DNA of 64,000 bases from Pontibacter qinzhouensis (GTDB taxonomy: Bacteria; Bacteroidota; Bacteroidia; Cytophagales; Hymenobacteraceae). A program made the position numbers and the translations under genes. Every line of letters begins with the position of its first letter. Position 1 is the first letter of the stretch. The stretch lies in NCBI RefSeq assembly GCF_008017455.1, contig NZ_VRTY01000013.1, forward strand, positions 1 through 64,000. The letters are read 5' to 3'. The notes beneath the pieces were generated by a model that saw nothing but the letters and a program-made list of their open reading frames with translations, ran no database searches and was not told where the DNA came from. Below, one piece after another: positions 8,911-18,700 of the stretch.

Positions 8911-9867
8911 TTACCGCCACAACATAGCACCACTAGCTGTCTGCAGACTGTTGTTTCTATCTATCATGACCGGTATCACACCCTCACTGTCATTACTTAC
9001 ATTATATTTTTTCCCATCAGCCGGAATTATTTTCAAATACCAGATCGCTCCCATGGGGGCTACGGGTTTATAATCTGTGCCGATGAGCAAGTATTTTCCA
9101 TCCGGAGAAAAAGTTGGGTAAGCTTCTTTTGAATTGCTTTCGGTTACCTGCACAAAATCACTCCCGTCTATATTCATCATATGGATATGATTCGTTACCC
9201 GAACAGCTATTTTTGTTCCCTGCTGGTTTACACCCATATCTCCCCAATCTTCAAAATTCATTTCCTTTACTAAACTGCCGCTGGTATAGGGCGGAGCTAT
9301 CTTAATAATATAATTTTTATGTGTTAGAAGTATTCCGTTATCTGGCAACCACTGCACTTGCTCGCTACGGTCTAATTTCTCCCCGTTCACATCCTCCAGG
9401 TGAGCTACCACTGTCCCATCGGTTTTCAGTAACACGAGGCCTTCTCTAAAGGTTGGCATTACGGCAACCAGCGATTTATCTGGCGACAATTTACCGGAAT
9501 TAAACGCACTGCCGCCATTAAGTGGTGTATACTCAAACTGGTTTGCAATGCTGCCATCACTCATTTTGCTCATCGTAAATGTCATAACATCTGAACTGAT
9601 CTCGTTTTTACTGACAGTGAGCAATATTTCGTTGTCTCGCGAGATGTCCCAGTTGTTGCGCTTCGAGTTATAAGAGAGGAACTCTCGTTTTATAGCTGTT
9701 TCAGTGTTAAATGCCAAAGTCCCTTCGGTCGCCCAGTCAAAAAATAATGTTCCCTTTAGGTGGGTTGGATTAGTGGTAACCGGAGCAACGGCTGTATCGT
9801 CGTCATTAGAACAACCAAGAAGAAGTATAAAGAGCGGAAACAGAAGATAAATGAGGCTGTTTTTCAT
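8911..9867 (-). CDS. TolB-like beta-propeller lipoprotein
   Basis: 318 residues from the ATG at 9865-9867, which opens a clean lipoprotein signal (MKNSLIYLLFPLFILLLGC, then SNDDD). An upstream in-frame ATG at 9888 would add seven residues. The mature part has WD40/TolB-like blade repeats, clearest at VTESNSKEAYPTFSPDGKYLLIG (about residues 235-260) and SGKLSPDKSLVAVMPTF. Such proteins sit at the cell surface or periplasmic face of a membrane, usually as binding scaffolds; no enzyme site is visible. No operon partner is evident. Confidence 0.8.
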   Translation of the reverse strand: MKNSLIYLLFPLFILLLGCSNDDDTAVAPVTTNPTHLKGTLFFDWATEGTLAFNTETAIKREFLSYNSKRNNWDISRDNEILLTVSKNEISSDVMTFTMSKMSDGSIANQFEYTPLNGGSAFNSGKLSPDKSLVAVMPTFREGLVLLKTDGTVVAHLEDVNGEKLDRSEQVQWLPDNGILLTHKNYIIKIAPPYTSGSLVKEMNFEDWGDMGVNQQGTKIAVRVTNHIHMMNIDGSDFVQVTESNSKEAYPTFSPDGKYLLIGTDYKPVAPMGAIWYLKIIPADGKKYNVSNDSEGVIPVMIDRNNSLQTASGAMLWR

Positions 9868-10011
9868 AGTTTTATTTTGTTGGTTCATGCAACAAAATTA
9901 GCTATCTCACAAAGGAGGCACAATCCACGAAAACCAGTATTTTTAAGTAGAGCAAGAGTCGGGAAGAGGTAAAAGCCTGAAGAGACAAAGTGACAAGGCC
10001 TTAATACAAAT

Positions 10012-10039
10012 AAAAAAAGCGCACCAGAAGTGCGCTTTT
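10012..10039 (-). terminator. Terminator of tRNA-Lys copy 1
   Basis: Stem AAAAGCGCAC (10015-10024) with GTGCGCTTTT (10030-10039) and loop CAGAA. Read on the minus strand it ends in a run of T (10018-10012). It begins directly after the tRNA 3' end. Confidence 0.85.
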
Positions 10040-10040
10040 G

Positions 10041-10113
10041 TGATCCCGCTGGGATTCGAACCCAGGACCCATACATTAAAAGTGTATTGCTCTACCAGCT
10101 GAGCTACAGAATC
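10041..10113 (-). tRNA. tRNA-Lys (anticodon TTT), copy 1
   Basis: 73 bases without encoded CCA. The acceptor stem GATTCTG pairs with CGGGATC (two G-U pairs). D arm GCTCAGCTGGTAGAGC, anticodon loop CTTTTAA giving UUU, T arm with GGTTCGAATCC. It is identical to the second copy 231 bases away. Confidence 0.95.
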
Positions 10114-10232
10114 GGTACTAACTGTTTCCCTGAAAGGGAGTGCAAAAGTAATCTTTTTGCTTTACTATCAAAAATTAATTTTAACTTTTTTCAATCTTCT
10201 CTGAATCAGACATCAAAAGTGTAAGAAAGAAA

Positions 10233-10257
10233 AAGCCTTCTCCTTAAGAAAAGGCTT
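10233..10257 (-). terminator. Terminator of tRNA-Lys copy 2
   Basis: Minus-strand stem AAGCCTT with AAGGCTT (10251-10257 and 10233-10239), followed on that strand by TTTC. It lies 15 bases beyond the tRNA 3' end. Confidence 0.7.
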
Positions 10258-10271
10258 CTGCTCACATCGTG

Positions 10272-10344
10272 TGATCCCGCTGGGATTCGAACCCAGGACC
10301 CATACATTAAAAGTGTATTGCTCTACCAGCTGAGCTACAGAATC
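10272..10344 (-). tRNA. tRNA-Lys (anticodon TTT), copy 2
   Basis: Same 73-base sequence and structure as the first copy, again without encoded CCA. The identical sequence with a separate terminator for each copy points to recent duplication or gene conversion. Confidence 0.95.
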
Positions 10345-10415
10345 TTTTTACTAATTTGCATTCTCATTGGGCGTCTCCCTGAATTGCGATGCAAAATTAA
10401 CAGCAATCTGAATAA

Positions 10416-11153
10416 ATGCAAAGTCTTTGGTTCAAAATATCCCTATTTTTAATTCTTTTTTTGGGCTTCGGTGCCGAACCCACTTACAGTCAACCATATA
10501 AATTCTCACTTGATCGTGCAGATTCTCTCTTCCAAAAGCAGGAATATACCGATGCCCTCACTATTTACGAGCAGATACTGGAGCAGGAGCAACATTACTC
10601 CCCACAAATGCTACTTAAAATGGCTTACATAAAGGAGGGTTTGCGCGACTACACCAGCGCCATGTATTACCTGCATCTGTTTTATGTAAAGCAACCGAGC
10701 CGTTCCGTCCTGAAAAAAATGGAAGAGCTGGCGCACGCGCACCGCTTAACCGGCTACGAATACAGCGACCTGCATTTTTTTAAAACACAGTTCAGCAAAC
10801 ATTACATGCGTATGCTCGAGCTGATGCTAATTGCAGCAGTCGTGACCGTTACGATTATGTTCCTGAGCTGGCGCAAAGGCCGCAGGTTCAGCAACACCTT
10901 TAAAATTGGCTTTACGCTGTACCTGCTGTTTATTCTCTACTATGTAAATTTCCTGAACCTCGGAGATGCCGGCATTATAAAAAACAACCATGTGGCTATT
11001 ATGTCGGCACCTTCTGCTGGCTCAGCCTGGCTGGCTACTGCCTCACAAGGCCACAAAGTGCCGATTAGAGGGGAACAGGACATTTGGTATGAAATCCGGT
11101 GGAAAGGAGAAGTGGCTTACATCCGGAAGACCAACATTCTGGAGCTGCCTTAA
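10416..11153 (+). CDS. TPR and SH3-like membrane protein (BatE-like)
   Basis: 245 residues. Order: signal peptide (about 1-25, ending TYSQ); two tetratricopeptide-like repeats (RADSLFQKQEYTDALTIYEQIL, then MAYIKEGLRDYTSAMYYLHLFYV); two membrane helices (about 133-151, MLELMLIAAVVTVTIMFLSW, and about 163-182, IGFTLYLLFILYYVNFL); and a C-terminal bacterial SH3-like domain (about 190-245) with VPIRGEQDIWYEIRWKGEVAYIRKTNI. The layout resembles BatE of the Bacteroidota aerotolerance cluster, but no Bat neighbours are present, so I do not assign that name. Its role is probably structural or cell-wall associated. Confidence 0.8.
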   Translation: MQSLWFKISLFLILFLGFGAEPTYSQPYKFSLDRADSLFQKQEYTDALTIYEQILEQEQHYSPQMLLKMAYIKEGLRDYTSAMYYLHLFYVKQPSRSVLKKMEELAHAHRLTGYEYSDLHFFKTQFSKHYMRMLELMLIAAVVTVTIMFLSWRKGRRFSNTFKIGFTLYLLFILYYVNFLNLGDAGIIKNNHVAIMSAPSAGSAWLATASQGHKVPIRGEQDIWYEIRWKGEVAYIRKTNILELP

Positions 11154-11184
11154 AGTGGACACAGGTAGCAAATCATAGGACACA

Positions 11185-11234
11185 AGACCTTCTTTAGTAG
11201 TTAAGGATTAGAACTTAACTGCTAAAGAAGGTCT
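11185..11234. other. Long hairpin between convergent genes
   Basis: A 21-bp stem (11185-11205 with 11214-11234, one T/G mismatch) and an 8-base loop. It carries no clear T run on either side, so it is terminator-like in position (between two convergent genes) but not in tail. Confidence 0.6.
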
Positions 11235-11311
11235 GTTATCGGGGCCATCCCTTCACCTTCAAATCAACAATTTAACAGTTAAACCATTTAACCATTAGCA
11301 AATCAGAAGCG

Positions 11312-11372
11312 GATTATTCAAATGAAAATGGCCTTCCGAAGGCATTTTAGGCTTTTGCTCCTCAAGGGTCAA
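11312..11372 (+). repeat. Dispersed intergenic repeat, family R, copy 5
   Basis: GGATTATTCAAATGAAAATG, GCCTTCCGAAGGC, ATTTTAGGCTTTTGCTCCTC, AAGGGTC. The central arms AAAAT(G)GCCTT and AAGGCATTTT can fold as a 10-bp hairpin with one bulge. It lies between the convergent genes at 10416 and 11463. Confidence 0.8.
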
Positions 11373-11462
11373 AGCACCATCTCCCGCTGCTTCTGAAGGC
11401 AAAATAAAAGCCAGAGAAAAATTGTGGCATCTTCTCTGGCTTTACCTCAAATTTTCGAAAAG

Positions 11463-12275
11463 CTATTTTTTCTTCAGCGGAGAATCTTTTTCTTTCGCCA
11501 TAACATTGTACACCAGCTTATCGGCCAGGCTCGGGAAAAGCTTGTTCACCCACACCGCCATCTTCCCCTGTAGTGTCATGACAAGGTCGCGTTTGCGTTG
11601 CTGCGTTGCTTTTAGAATCCGGTCGGCCACCTCTTCGGCGCTCATCATTTTTTCTTCTTCGCGCGGTGTCTCGCCCTGCTGCTGCCCGTTGGCGGCCAGG
11701 GCCGAGTTACGAATATTGGAGGCCGTAAATCCTGGGCAGGCGATCAGCACATGTACCCCCGAGTGCAACAGCTCCGTGCGCAGTGTCTCCAGGAAGCCGT
11801 GCATGGCAAACTTGGAGGCGGAGTAACCGGTGCGGGCAGGCAACCCACGATAGCCGGCTATAGACGAAATACCAATGATAGACCCTTTCGCAGCCTGAAT
11901 ATAGGGTAAAGCGAATTTGGTGGAGTACACGGTGCCCCAGAAGTTAATGTCCATCACTTTCCGGATCACGTCCAGGTCCAGGTCCTGGAACAGTGCCCGC
12001 ATGGAGATACCAGCATTGTTGATGAGCACATCGAGCTTGCCGAATCTGGCCACTGTTTCGGCTACCATACGTTCGCACTCCTGCTCTACCGCCACATCGG
12101 CTTTAATGGCAATGGTCTCAATGCCAGCGGCTTCAAGTTCCTGCGCCGTTTCCTGAAGCCGCTTTTCATCTCTTCCCGAAAAGGCTACCTTCGCTCCTGC
12201 CCTGCCAAACGCAAAGGCACAGGCTTTGCCAATGCCGGAGGTGCCGCCTGTTACAAGTATTACTTTATTTTTCAT
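11463..12275 (-). CDS. Short-chain dehydrogenase/reductase (SDR)
   Basis: 270-residue NAD(P)-dependent oxidoreductase of the classical SDR family. Cofactor motif TGGTSGIG (residues about 9-16), structural NNAGIS (about 85-90), and the catalytic Ser in GISSIAGYRG with YSASK about 13 residues later (Tyr and Lys about 151 and 155). The Arg after the second strand (SGRDEKR) suggests an NADP preference. The C-terminal tail is basic (KEKDSPLKKK). The substrate is not predictable. The gene stands alone; both flanking gaps hold repeats. Confidence 0.92.
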   Translation of the reverse strand: MKNKVILVTGGTSGIGKACAFAFGRAGAKVAFSGRDEKRLQETAQELEAAGIETIAIKADVAVEQECERMVAETVARFGKLDVLINNAGISMRALFQDLDLDVIRKVMDINFWGTVYSTKFALPYIQAAKGSIIGISSIAGYRGLPARTGYSASKFAMHGFLETLRTELLHSGVHVLIACPGFTASNIRNSALAANGQQQGETPREEEKMMSAEEVADRILKATQQRKRDLVMTLQGKMAVWVNKLFPSLADKLVYNVMAKEKDSPLKKK

Positions 12276-12503
12276 TCAGACCAAAATTTAACAGCAGTTA
12301 AACCTGCTTCTGCAAAGTTATTATTTATGCTGAAAGGAACAGTGAAAGCCCCTTGCTTCCTTTCAATCTACCTCACCCATTCAGCAGCAGCAGGCACCTG
12401 GCAGTTCCCTTCATACAGTAATTGGACCTATATATAGACAGTGACAGTTCTTGCTGGAATTTGAGCTCATATTATTTTCATTTCACCCAAAAGATAAAAA
12501 AAG

Positions 12504-12528
12504 TCTTGTGTCGTGATACTTGTGTCCT
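12504..12528 (-). repeat. 25-bp dispersed repeat, family C, copy 1
   Basis: The reverse complement reads AGGACACAAGTATCACGACA then CAAGA. It is an exact inverted match to 33120-33144, about 20.6 kb away. The surrounding gap (12276-12689) holds only AT-rich phrases such as ATCTCCAAATTTTCAAATC besides this. Confidence 0.75.
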
Positions 12529-12689
12529 TTTTTAAGGAGCAATACCATTTCGGATTCCGATAAATTATGTCGCCGTCTATAATTCTGCCTTCCAAAGCTG
12601 CTGTTGCTCCAATCATTTCCAAATCATCATATCTCCAAATTTTCAAATCTTAAACACTCCTCCCAAATTTTCCCTAATTTTGCACCATC

Positions 12690-14114
12690 GTGAGAAAACA
12701 GAAGAAAAAGCAGAAGTTCGAACTCATCGAACAGATCCGGATAGAGGAAATGGTGGCGGAAGGCAAGTGCCTGGCGCGCCACAACAATATGGTGATCTTT
12801 GTAGGCGGCGTGGCTCCCGGCGACGTGGTGGACATTCAGGTTACCAAAAAGAAGAAAAGCTTTATGGAAGGCCGTGCTGTGCAGTTTCATAGCTACTCCG
12901 ACTTGCGTGTGGAGCCGTTTTGCGAGCACTTTGGCGTGTGCGGCGGCTGCAAGTGGCAACACCTCAGCTACGACACGCAACTACATTACAAGCAAAAGCA
13001 GGTGCAGGATAACCTGGAGCGTATTGGTAAAGTTACTCTCCCGCCCTTCGACCCGATTCTGGGCAACGACAGAGACAGGTATTACCGCAATAAACTCGAG
13101 TTTACTTTCTCCTGGAATGGCTGGCTCACCAACGAACAGATAAACTCAGGCCAGGAATTTGAGCGCCGCGCACTCGGCTTTCACATACCAGGGCGCTTCG
13201 ATAAGATTCTCGACATCAAGCGCTGCTACCTGCAGCCCGACCCGTCTAACGCTATCCGGCTGGCGGTGCGCGACTATGCACTGGCGCTGGACCTGCCGTT
13301 TTACGATGCCGTGAAGCAGGAAGGTTTCTGGCGCAACCTGGTTATTCGAACTGCCAACACTGGCGACCTGATGGTGCTACTGCTCGTGAAATGGGACGAA
13401 CCGGAGGTTATCTCTGGCGTGCTGGACATGCTGCATGAGCGTTTCCCTGAAATTACCTCACTGCAGTATGTCGTGAACCCTAAGCTCAACGATACTTACC
13501 ACGACCAGGAAGTAATCTGCTACAAAGGCTCTCCCTATATTCATGAAGACATGGAAGGTATCCGCTTCCGCGTTGGCCCGAAATCGTTTTACCAGACAAA
13601 CTCGGAGCAGGCGTATGAACTTTATAGGTTAACCCGCGAGTTTGCCGGCCTCACCGGCAGCGAACTGGTATACGACCTCTACACTGGTGCCGGCACCATC
13701 GCTAACTTTGTGGCAAAACAATGCCGCCAAGTTATAGGCATTGAGTATGTTCCCAGTGCCATAGAAGATGCCAGGATCAATTCAGAAATCAACAGCATCA
13801 CCAACACTACGTTTTATGCCGGCGACATGAAAGACATTCTGTCGGATGAGCTGATTGCGCGCCATGGCCGGCCCGATGTGGTAATTACAGACCCGCCGCG
13901 CGCCGGTATGCACCCCGATGTGGTAGAGAAACTGCTGCAGGTACATGCCGACCGCATTGTGTATGTAAGCTGCAACCCGGCCACACAAGCCCGCGACCTG
14001 GAGCTGCTCTCCGACAAATACGACGTACTACGCGTACAACCCGTAGACATGTTCCCGCAGACACACCACGTAGAAAATATTGTGTTGCTGAAAGCTAAAC
14101 CGTTTACTAGTTAA
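12690..14114 (+). CDS. rlmD: 23S rRNA (uracil-C5)-methyltransferase, RlmD/RumA type
   Basis: 474 residues; SAM-dependent m5U methyltransferase of 23S rRNA. Order: a basic N-terminus and TRAM-like domain (about 10-65); an iron-sulfur cluster Cys set (Cys78, Cys84, Cys87 in FCEHFGVCGGC and a fourth in KRCYLQP); an SAM fold with VYDLYTGAGT and TDPPRAGM; and the catalytic Cys in YVSCNPATQARDL. The start is GTG. A Bacteroidota-type -7 box TAATTTTG at 12675-12682 lies 7 bases before it, so the transcript may be almost leaderless. Paralogues such as RlmCD modify neighbouring uridines, so the exact site is inferred from the family. Confidence 0.92.
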   Translation: MRKQKKKQKFELIEQIRIEEMVAEGKCLARHNNMVIFVGGVAPGDVVDIQVTKKKKSFMEGRAVQFHSYSDLRVEPFCEHFGVCGGCKWQHLSYDTQLHYKQKQVQDNLERIGKVTLPPFDPILGNDRDRYYRNKLEFTFSWNGWLTNEQINSGQEFERRALGFHIPGRFDKILDIKRCYLQPDPSNAIRLAVRDYALALDLPFYDAVKQEGFWRNLVIRTANTGDLMVLLLVKWDEPEVISGVLDMLHERFPEITSLQYVVNPKLNDTYHDQEVICYKGSPYIHEDMEGIRFRVGPKSFYQTNSEQAYELYRLTREFAGLTGSELVYDLYTGAGTIANFVAKQCRQVIGIEYVPSAIEDARINSEINSITNTTFYAGDMKDILSDELIARHGRPDVVITDPPRAGMHPDVVEKLLQVHADRIVYVSCNPATQARDLELLSDKYDVLRVQPVDMFPQTHHVENIVLLKAKPFTS

Positions 14115-14141
14115 GAGTAAAAAGTTATGAGTTTAGAGTTA
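14110..14141. repeat. Simple phrase repeat after rlmD
   Basis: AGTTAAGAGTAAAAAGTTAT then GAGTTTAGAGTT, starting at the rlmD stop codon. Same wording as 2125-2168 and 27903-27937. Confidence 0.5.
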
Positions 14142-14276
14142 GTAGTAGCAACATCGTCATCCTGGAAAGAATCATGTAGGCGAGAAGCGCGTAAACAAGG
14201 TGGAAAATATAACCTTCTAATTCTTTCGCGCAGTAACTCCTTATTTTAGCAGCCCCTGTAGTACATCGGGGATACA

Positions 14277-14316
14277 AAAGTCTAGCATCTAACATCTACA
14301 ATCTATTGTCTAAAAA
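14277..14316. repeat. Simple phrase repeat (TCTAGCATCTAACATCTA)
   Basis: Degenerate 8-9-base units reading CTAGCATCTAACATCTACAA, ending at the next gene's start codon. The same phrase recurs at 41088-41119. Confidence 0.5.
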
Positions 14317-14318
14317 AC

Positions 14319-14687
14319 ATGGAAAACGATCCGGAATTAAATGGAAAATACCTTGGCACCATCACCCAGAATTTTGTGTTGGTGGCCGAAACGTTGCGAG
14401 AGGCTTCGTACCAGGTGCGTAAACGCCAGATATCCAAGTACCCGATTTTTGTGTTTAGCCGCACCCAGGTGCCGGTAGGTTCTTTGTTTCTGGCCAAGGA
14501 GGAACTGGCGCTGGAGTGGGATATTTCAGCTTCTTACCTCGAAGACTTTGTGCAACGAAAGCTCGTGGCCGAAGATAAAATAGAAGATTTTACTGCCGCC
14601 TACAGAGACCCGGACGAGTTCTGCTGCCTGTTTGTGGTAGACGAAGATTTTACAAATTTTGTATTTATTCCTTTCCCGGAAGATTAA
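14319..14687 (+). CDS. Conserved hypothetical protein, 122 residues
   Basis: A small acidic soluble protein with no signal peptide or membrane segment. It reads as an alpha/beta protein: an N-terminal helix (FVLVAETLREASYQVRKRQ), a strand (SKYPIFVFSRTQVPVGSLFLAKEEL), a helix (SASYLEDFVQRKLVAEDKIEDFTAAYRD) and a final strand pair (EFCCLFVVDEDFTNFVFIPFPED). I do not recognise a named family. Codon use and the protein-like pattern support a real gene. It stands alone. Confidence 0.75.
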   Translation: MENDPELNGKYLGTITQNFVLVAETLREASYQVRKRQISKYPIFVFSRTQVPVGSLFLAKEELALEWDISASYLEDFVQRKLVAEDKIEDFTAAYRDPDEFCCLFVVDEDFTNFVFIPFPED

Positions 14688-14714
14688 GTTTTCAGAGAAT
14701 CTTTTCATAACTCG

Positions 14715-14743
14715 CACCAACTGTTTACCCTTGGCAGTTGGTG
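14715..14743 (+). terminator. Hairpin downstream of the 14319 gene
   Basis: A perfect 9-bp stem CACCAACTG (14715-14723) with CAGTTGGTG (14735-14743) around an 11-base loop. No T run follows. It overlaps the CAAGGGT end of the adjacent R repeat. Confidence 0.5.
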
Positions 14744-14784
14744 CCTACTATTACCTCTGGAAGGCCATTTTCATTAGAATAATT
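14725..14784 (-). repeat. Dispersed intergenic repeat, family R, copy 6
   Basis: Reverse complement: AAATTATTCTAATGAAAATG, GCCTTCCAGAGG, ending CTGCCAAGGGTAA. The CAAGGGT end faces the stop codon of the plus-strand gene that ends at 14687. Confidence 0.8.
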
Positions 14785-15663
14785 TTTCGCAGGAACCTTC
14801 ACTTGCCAATTCCGGCGTTCTCCTGTAATAGCTGACAGATTCTCCCCCCTTTTCTAATCACCTCCTGCCAACATTTCTGCTTTTTTGCAAGCGACCAGGT
14901 AGGCTTCCTCATTCCTCATAACGTATTCGACCTGTTGCAAGTAATACTATGAATTTAGAATGCCCGAACTTGCTTCTAATTGCCTACACTACCTCCAGGC
15001 ACCTAAATTATTATGGTTAGCATCTGCTCCAACAGGAGCAGATATAAAGCCTAGTTTACAGTATTTTGCGTCCTTCTGATTTTAGTGCCCAGCCTGTAAA
15101 GGCTATCCAACATGACAGGTCAGACATGAAGCTTTAAGAATGTTGGGAACAACTAATGAAAAGTTTCCTGAAGCTTGCATGGCAGATAATATTCTGATCT
15201 TTTTATGGATGCAAAAGCACGTAAGGAGTCCCTTAATTCCCGATCATTTCTTCTGTAAACTGATGTTATTTTCTTTCAAAAATGATTTATATATAAATTC
15301 TCAATTTACCTGTATTAACCAAATTCTATTCTTTCAATCTGTGGAAATTGCAGTTTTTCCAGGAGAAAATTCTGATTTAAGATAATTTTGTATAATGATT
15401 TGCCAACATTATATACTAACAAACGATGTTTAGTTTTTACATTTATGAATTGAAAAATAACAAATGATTGTTACTAGTTCCAAATGCATACTTCTATCAG
15501 TAAGAATAATAAAGTATACAATTAAGTAGCTAATTCAAGCTATTCAGATTATGATAGAAAGCGCCAAACTTTGTTCGCAGCACATGCAGCATTTTTAAAC
15601 TTATTATCTAGTAAAAACAATTAAAACCCATTGCCTATAACCACCCGAATCTAACTCCTATAA
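14785..15663. other. AT-rich gene-free stretch upstream of the SusC gene
   Basis: About 880 bases without a credible gene. An 81-codon frame at 15140-15385 has no protein-like composition. The region becomes strongly AT-rich from about 15260, as often happens ahead of a regulated SusC operon. No binding site could be assigned. Confidence 0.5.
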
Positions 15664-15703
15664 TAACTCATTTCTGTGAGTGATAACTGGCAGAAATGAG
15701 TTA
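15664..15703 (+). promoter_or_regulatory. Hairpin upstream of SusC
   Basis: A 13-bp perfect stem TAACTCATTTCTG (15664-15676) with CAGAAATGAGTTA (15691-15703) and a 14-base loop, 88 bases before the SusC start. Its arms share ACTCAT/ATGAGT with a second, smaller inverted repeat at 15724-15740. Confidence 0.5.
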
Positions 15704-15723
15704 CTGTAAACTACAAAATTTGA

Positions 15724-15740
15724 TACTCATCCAATGAGTA
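15724..15740. promoter_or_regulatory. Small inverted repeat TACTCAT-CCA-ATGAGTA
   Basis: A perfect 7-bp inverted repeat with a 3-base centre, 51 bases before the SusC start codon. It could be a protein operator or a 5' leader hairpin; the sequence does not say which. Confidence 0.45.
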
Positions 15741-15791
15741 ACACAGGACTCCTGTTTCTAATAAATTATATGAACCAAAATTTTACAACAA

Positions 15792-18700
15792 ATGCAGACA
15801 CAATTTAAGAGCCATGTCTTTTTAAGACAGTTAAGGCGCACAACCTTGTTACAGGCAGCCCTCTCCTTTGGGTTGCTAACAGGTGCACATGCCTACAGTT
15901 ATGATATTGGCGCAAATTCGTTTGTACCAATTAAGGAAGGAAAAATTGCGCTAGCTACCTCCCTCCAGCAAGCTCAGACGAACACTATTACTGGTACTGT
16001 AACTGATGCAAGTGGTGCTCCACTACCGGGTGTTACAGTAATTGAGAAAGGCACTCCCAACGCTGCTTTAACTGATGCGGAAGGAAAATTCTCTTTAACT
16101 GTAAAGGATCCCAAAGCTGTATTATTGTTTTCATTTCTGGGATTTGAGAAACAAGAAGTTGCTTTAAACGGCAGAGCGACTATAGCTGTTACATTGGGTG
16201 CGGCAGATAACCAACTAAAGCAGGTGGAAGTTATAGCAACAGGCTATGGTGGTACGACTACAAGAGGTGCGACTACCGGAGCAATAGATGCTATCAGAGC
16301 TGAAGAAATAGAAGATTTACCTTTAGGTAATTTGGGCGCTGCCTTAACAGGTCGTGTACTGGGGCTAGGTGTAAGTGGTGGTACAGCGCGGCCTGGGTCA
16401 CAAGCAAACTTAACTGTACGGGCTCCGGTGTCTATTAGCAACAGTCCTAATACGAGTCCTTTGTATGTAATTGATGATATGATTCAGGTTACCTCACAAG
16501 GTGCGCCGGATGCTACCTTTTTTAACACCCTGGACCCTTCTGAAATTGAGAGTATATCAATTCTAAAAGACGCTTCTGCTGCTATGTATGGCTCCAGAGC
16601 AGCTAATGGTGTAATTATAGTTACTACCAAACGTGGCAAGTTAGGACCTCCGCGGATTACCTACAGCGGCTCTTATGCAGTTAACGACGAGGCTTACAGA
16701 ACTAAAATGTTAAGCGCATACGAAACAGGTCAGTATATAAATATATTAAATGGTCCTAATGGGGCTAACAGACCCATTGCAGATAACCGCTACTTTTTTG
16801 GAGAGGATGAGCTGGAACATTTCAGAACAATTAACCACGATTGGTTAGATGCCGCCTGGAAACCATCTTATAACATGCGACATACACTCAATGTAAGTGG
16901 TGGGGCTAATAAAGCTACTTATTTTGCCAACATAGCTTATTATACGCAAGACGGTAACATCGGGAAATTAGACTACAACAAATGGACATTTAGAGCTGGA
17001 GCCGATGTAAATGTAACAGCAGGATTAAAGGCTGGTTTACAAATTTCCGGCAACTACCAGAACTCTCATACCATGAACAGCAAGATTGGTGGAGAAAACA
17101 TTGAGAACGATTACCGCAACCTGCTTAGAGCGCCGCGTTACGTACCCATGTACATGGATGGTTTGCCTGTGAGGTTACCCGGTAGCGGTAATAACTTATC
17201 GGCCTATCATTTCTTTGAAATGAATAATAATGATAATTACCGTGACATTAGTGGCCAGGGCACTATGTTAAATATTTATGCGGAATACGAAATGCCATTT
17301 CTGAAAGGTCTAAAAGCCAGGGGTACTTATGCCAGGAACATGACAAATGAGAGAAGTGCCATGATCGGAAGCCAGTACTTTTTATACAATTTTACCCAAA
17401 CCGGCTCCCGCGGACATATTTACGAAGGGGCCACTAACCCGGTAGCCACCAGGTTCACCAACGATAACCGTGTTCGTTTTGCAAATAATACGGCTTCATC
17501 AAATCAAATCAACTTTTCTCTTAGCTACAACCAGCAGTTCGGAAAACACTCTATCAGCGCTTTTGCTACCGCAGAGCGTGCCGAGTCAGAATCATGGATG
17601 GAAGATGTTTGGAAAGAAGACCCGGTGCTAGGAACTAATGGCCAATTTAATACGGCTTTTGGTGCTATAGATGGGCGAACCAACGGATACGAATCCGGTA
17701 CATTAGGGTACATTGGCCGCGTTAACTACAACTACGATGGCAAGTACCTGGCAGACTTCTTATTCCGAAGCGATGCTTCTACAAAATTTGCTCCTGCAAA
17801 TTATTGGGGTAAGTTTTACTCATTGGGTACAGGTTGGGTAATTTCAGAAGAAAATTTCTTTCGTTCTGAAGCAGTTAACCTACTTAAAATACGCTATTCA
17901 GTAGGCTTAATTGGGAAAGATGATACCAATCCTTGGCAATGGCGCCAGCGCTACACCTTTCAGGGAGGCAAAGCCCCTGTTTTTGGCGACAATGATCCAA
18001 AAGGTACCGGTATAAAAATGGAAGTAACGCCAAACCCGGATGCCAAATGGACCGACGAGTTTAATCAAAATTTTGGTATAGATGCCAGCTTCCTGAACTC
18101 CCGTCTTTCGCTTACACTCGAAGGTTTTTATAATAGAGCTACTGACATGTTCAGGAGTGTTAGCAGTAATATACCGGTAACTGAAGGAGGCACACCAGCT
18201 GCACGTAATTTTGCTGCTATAAATACTTATGGAACGGAAGTAAGTGTAGGATGGAATGCTACTATAGGCAATGACTTCAGATATGGTATTGACACACGAT
18301 TTGCCTGGTATGACAACAAGGTACTTAAACATGACTTTAACGAAACTGATTTACTTTACCCCTGGAGAGGACCACGACCTGGAGAATCTCTTGATATAGG
18401 CACTTGGGGATACGACCACCTGGGCATGTTCCGAAACCAGGAAGAAATTGCAGCTTATGTGCAGGAGTACAACGTAACCCAAGTATTTGGCCAGCCTGTA
18501 GCCAACTTACGACCTGGCATGCTTTACTACCGTGATGTTCGAGGGCCGCTGCAAAGTGACGGAACCTTTGCAGAACCAGATGGTATTATAGATGATAATG
18601 ACCAGATTCGATTATTAAGAAGAGCTTCTAGTAATTATAATTTTGGTATAACACTAAAAGCCGGTTATAAAGGCTTTAGTTTCGATGCAGTTTTAGTAGG

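Noticed and set aside
10041-10344. tRNA-Lys pair as an integration site (att)
   Set aside because: No integrase, no direct repeat of a tRNA 3' end beyond the two full tRNAs, and ordinary genes on both sides.
15140-15385. 81-codon plus-strand frame upstream of SusC
   Set aside because: AT-rich DNA, no protein-like pattern, no family resemblance.
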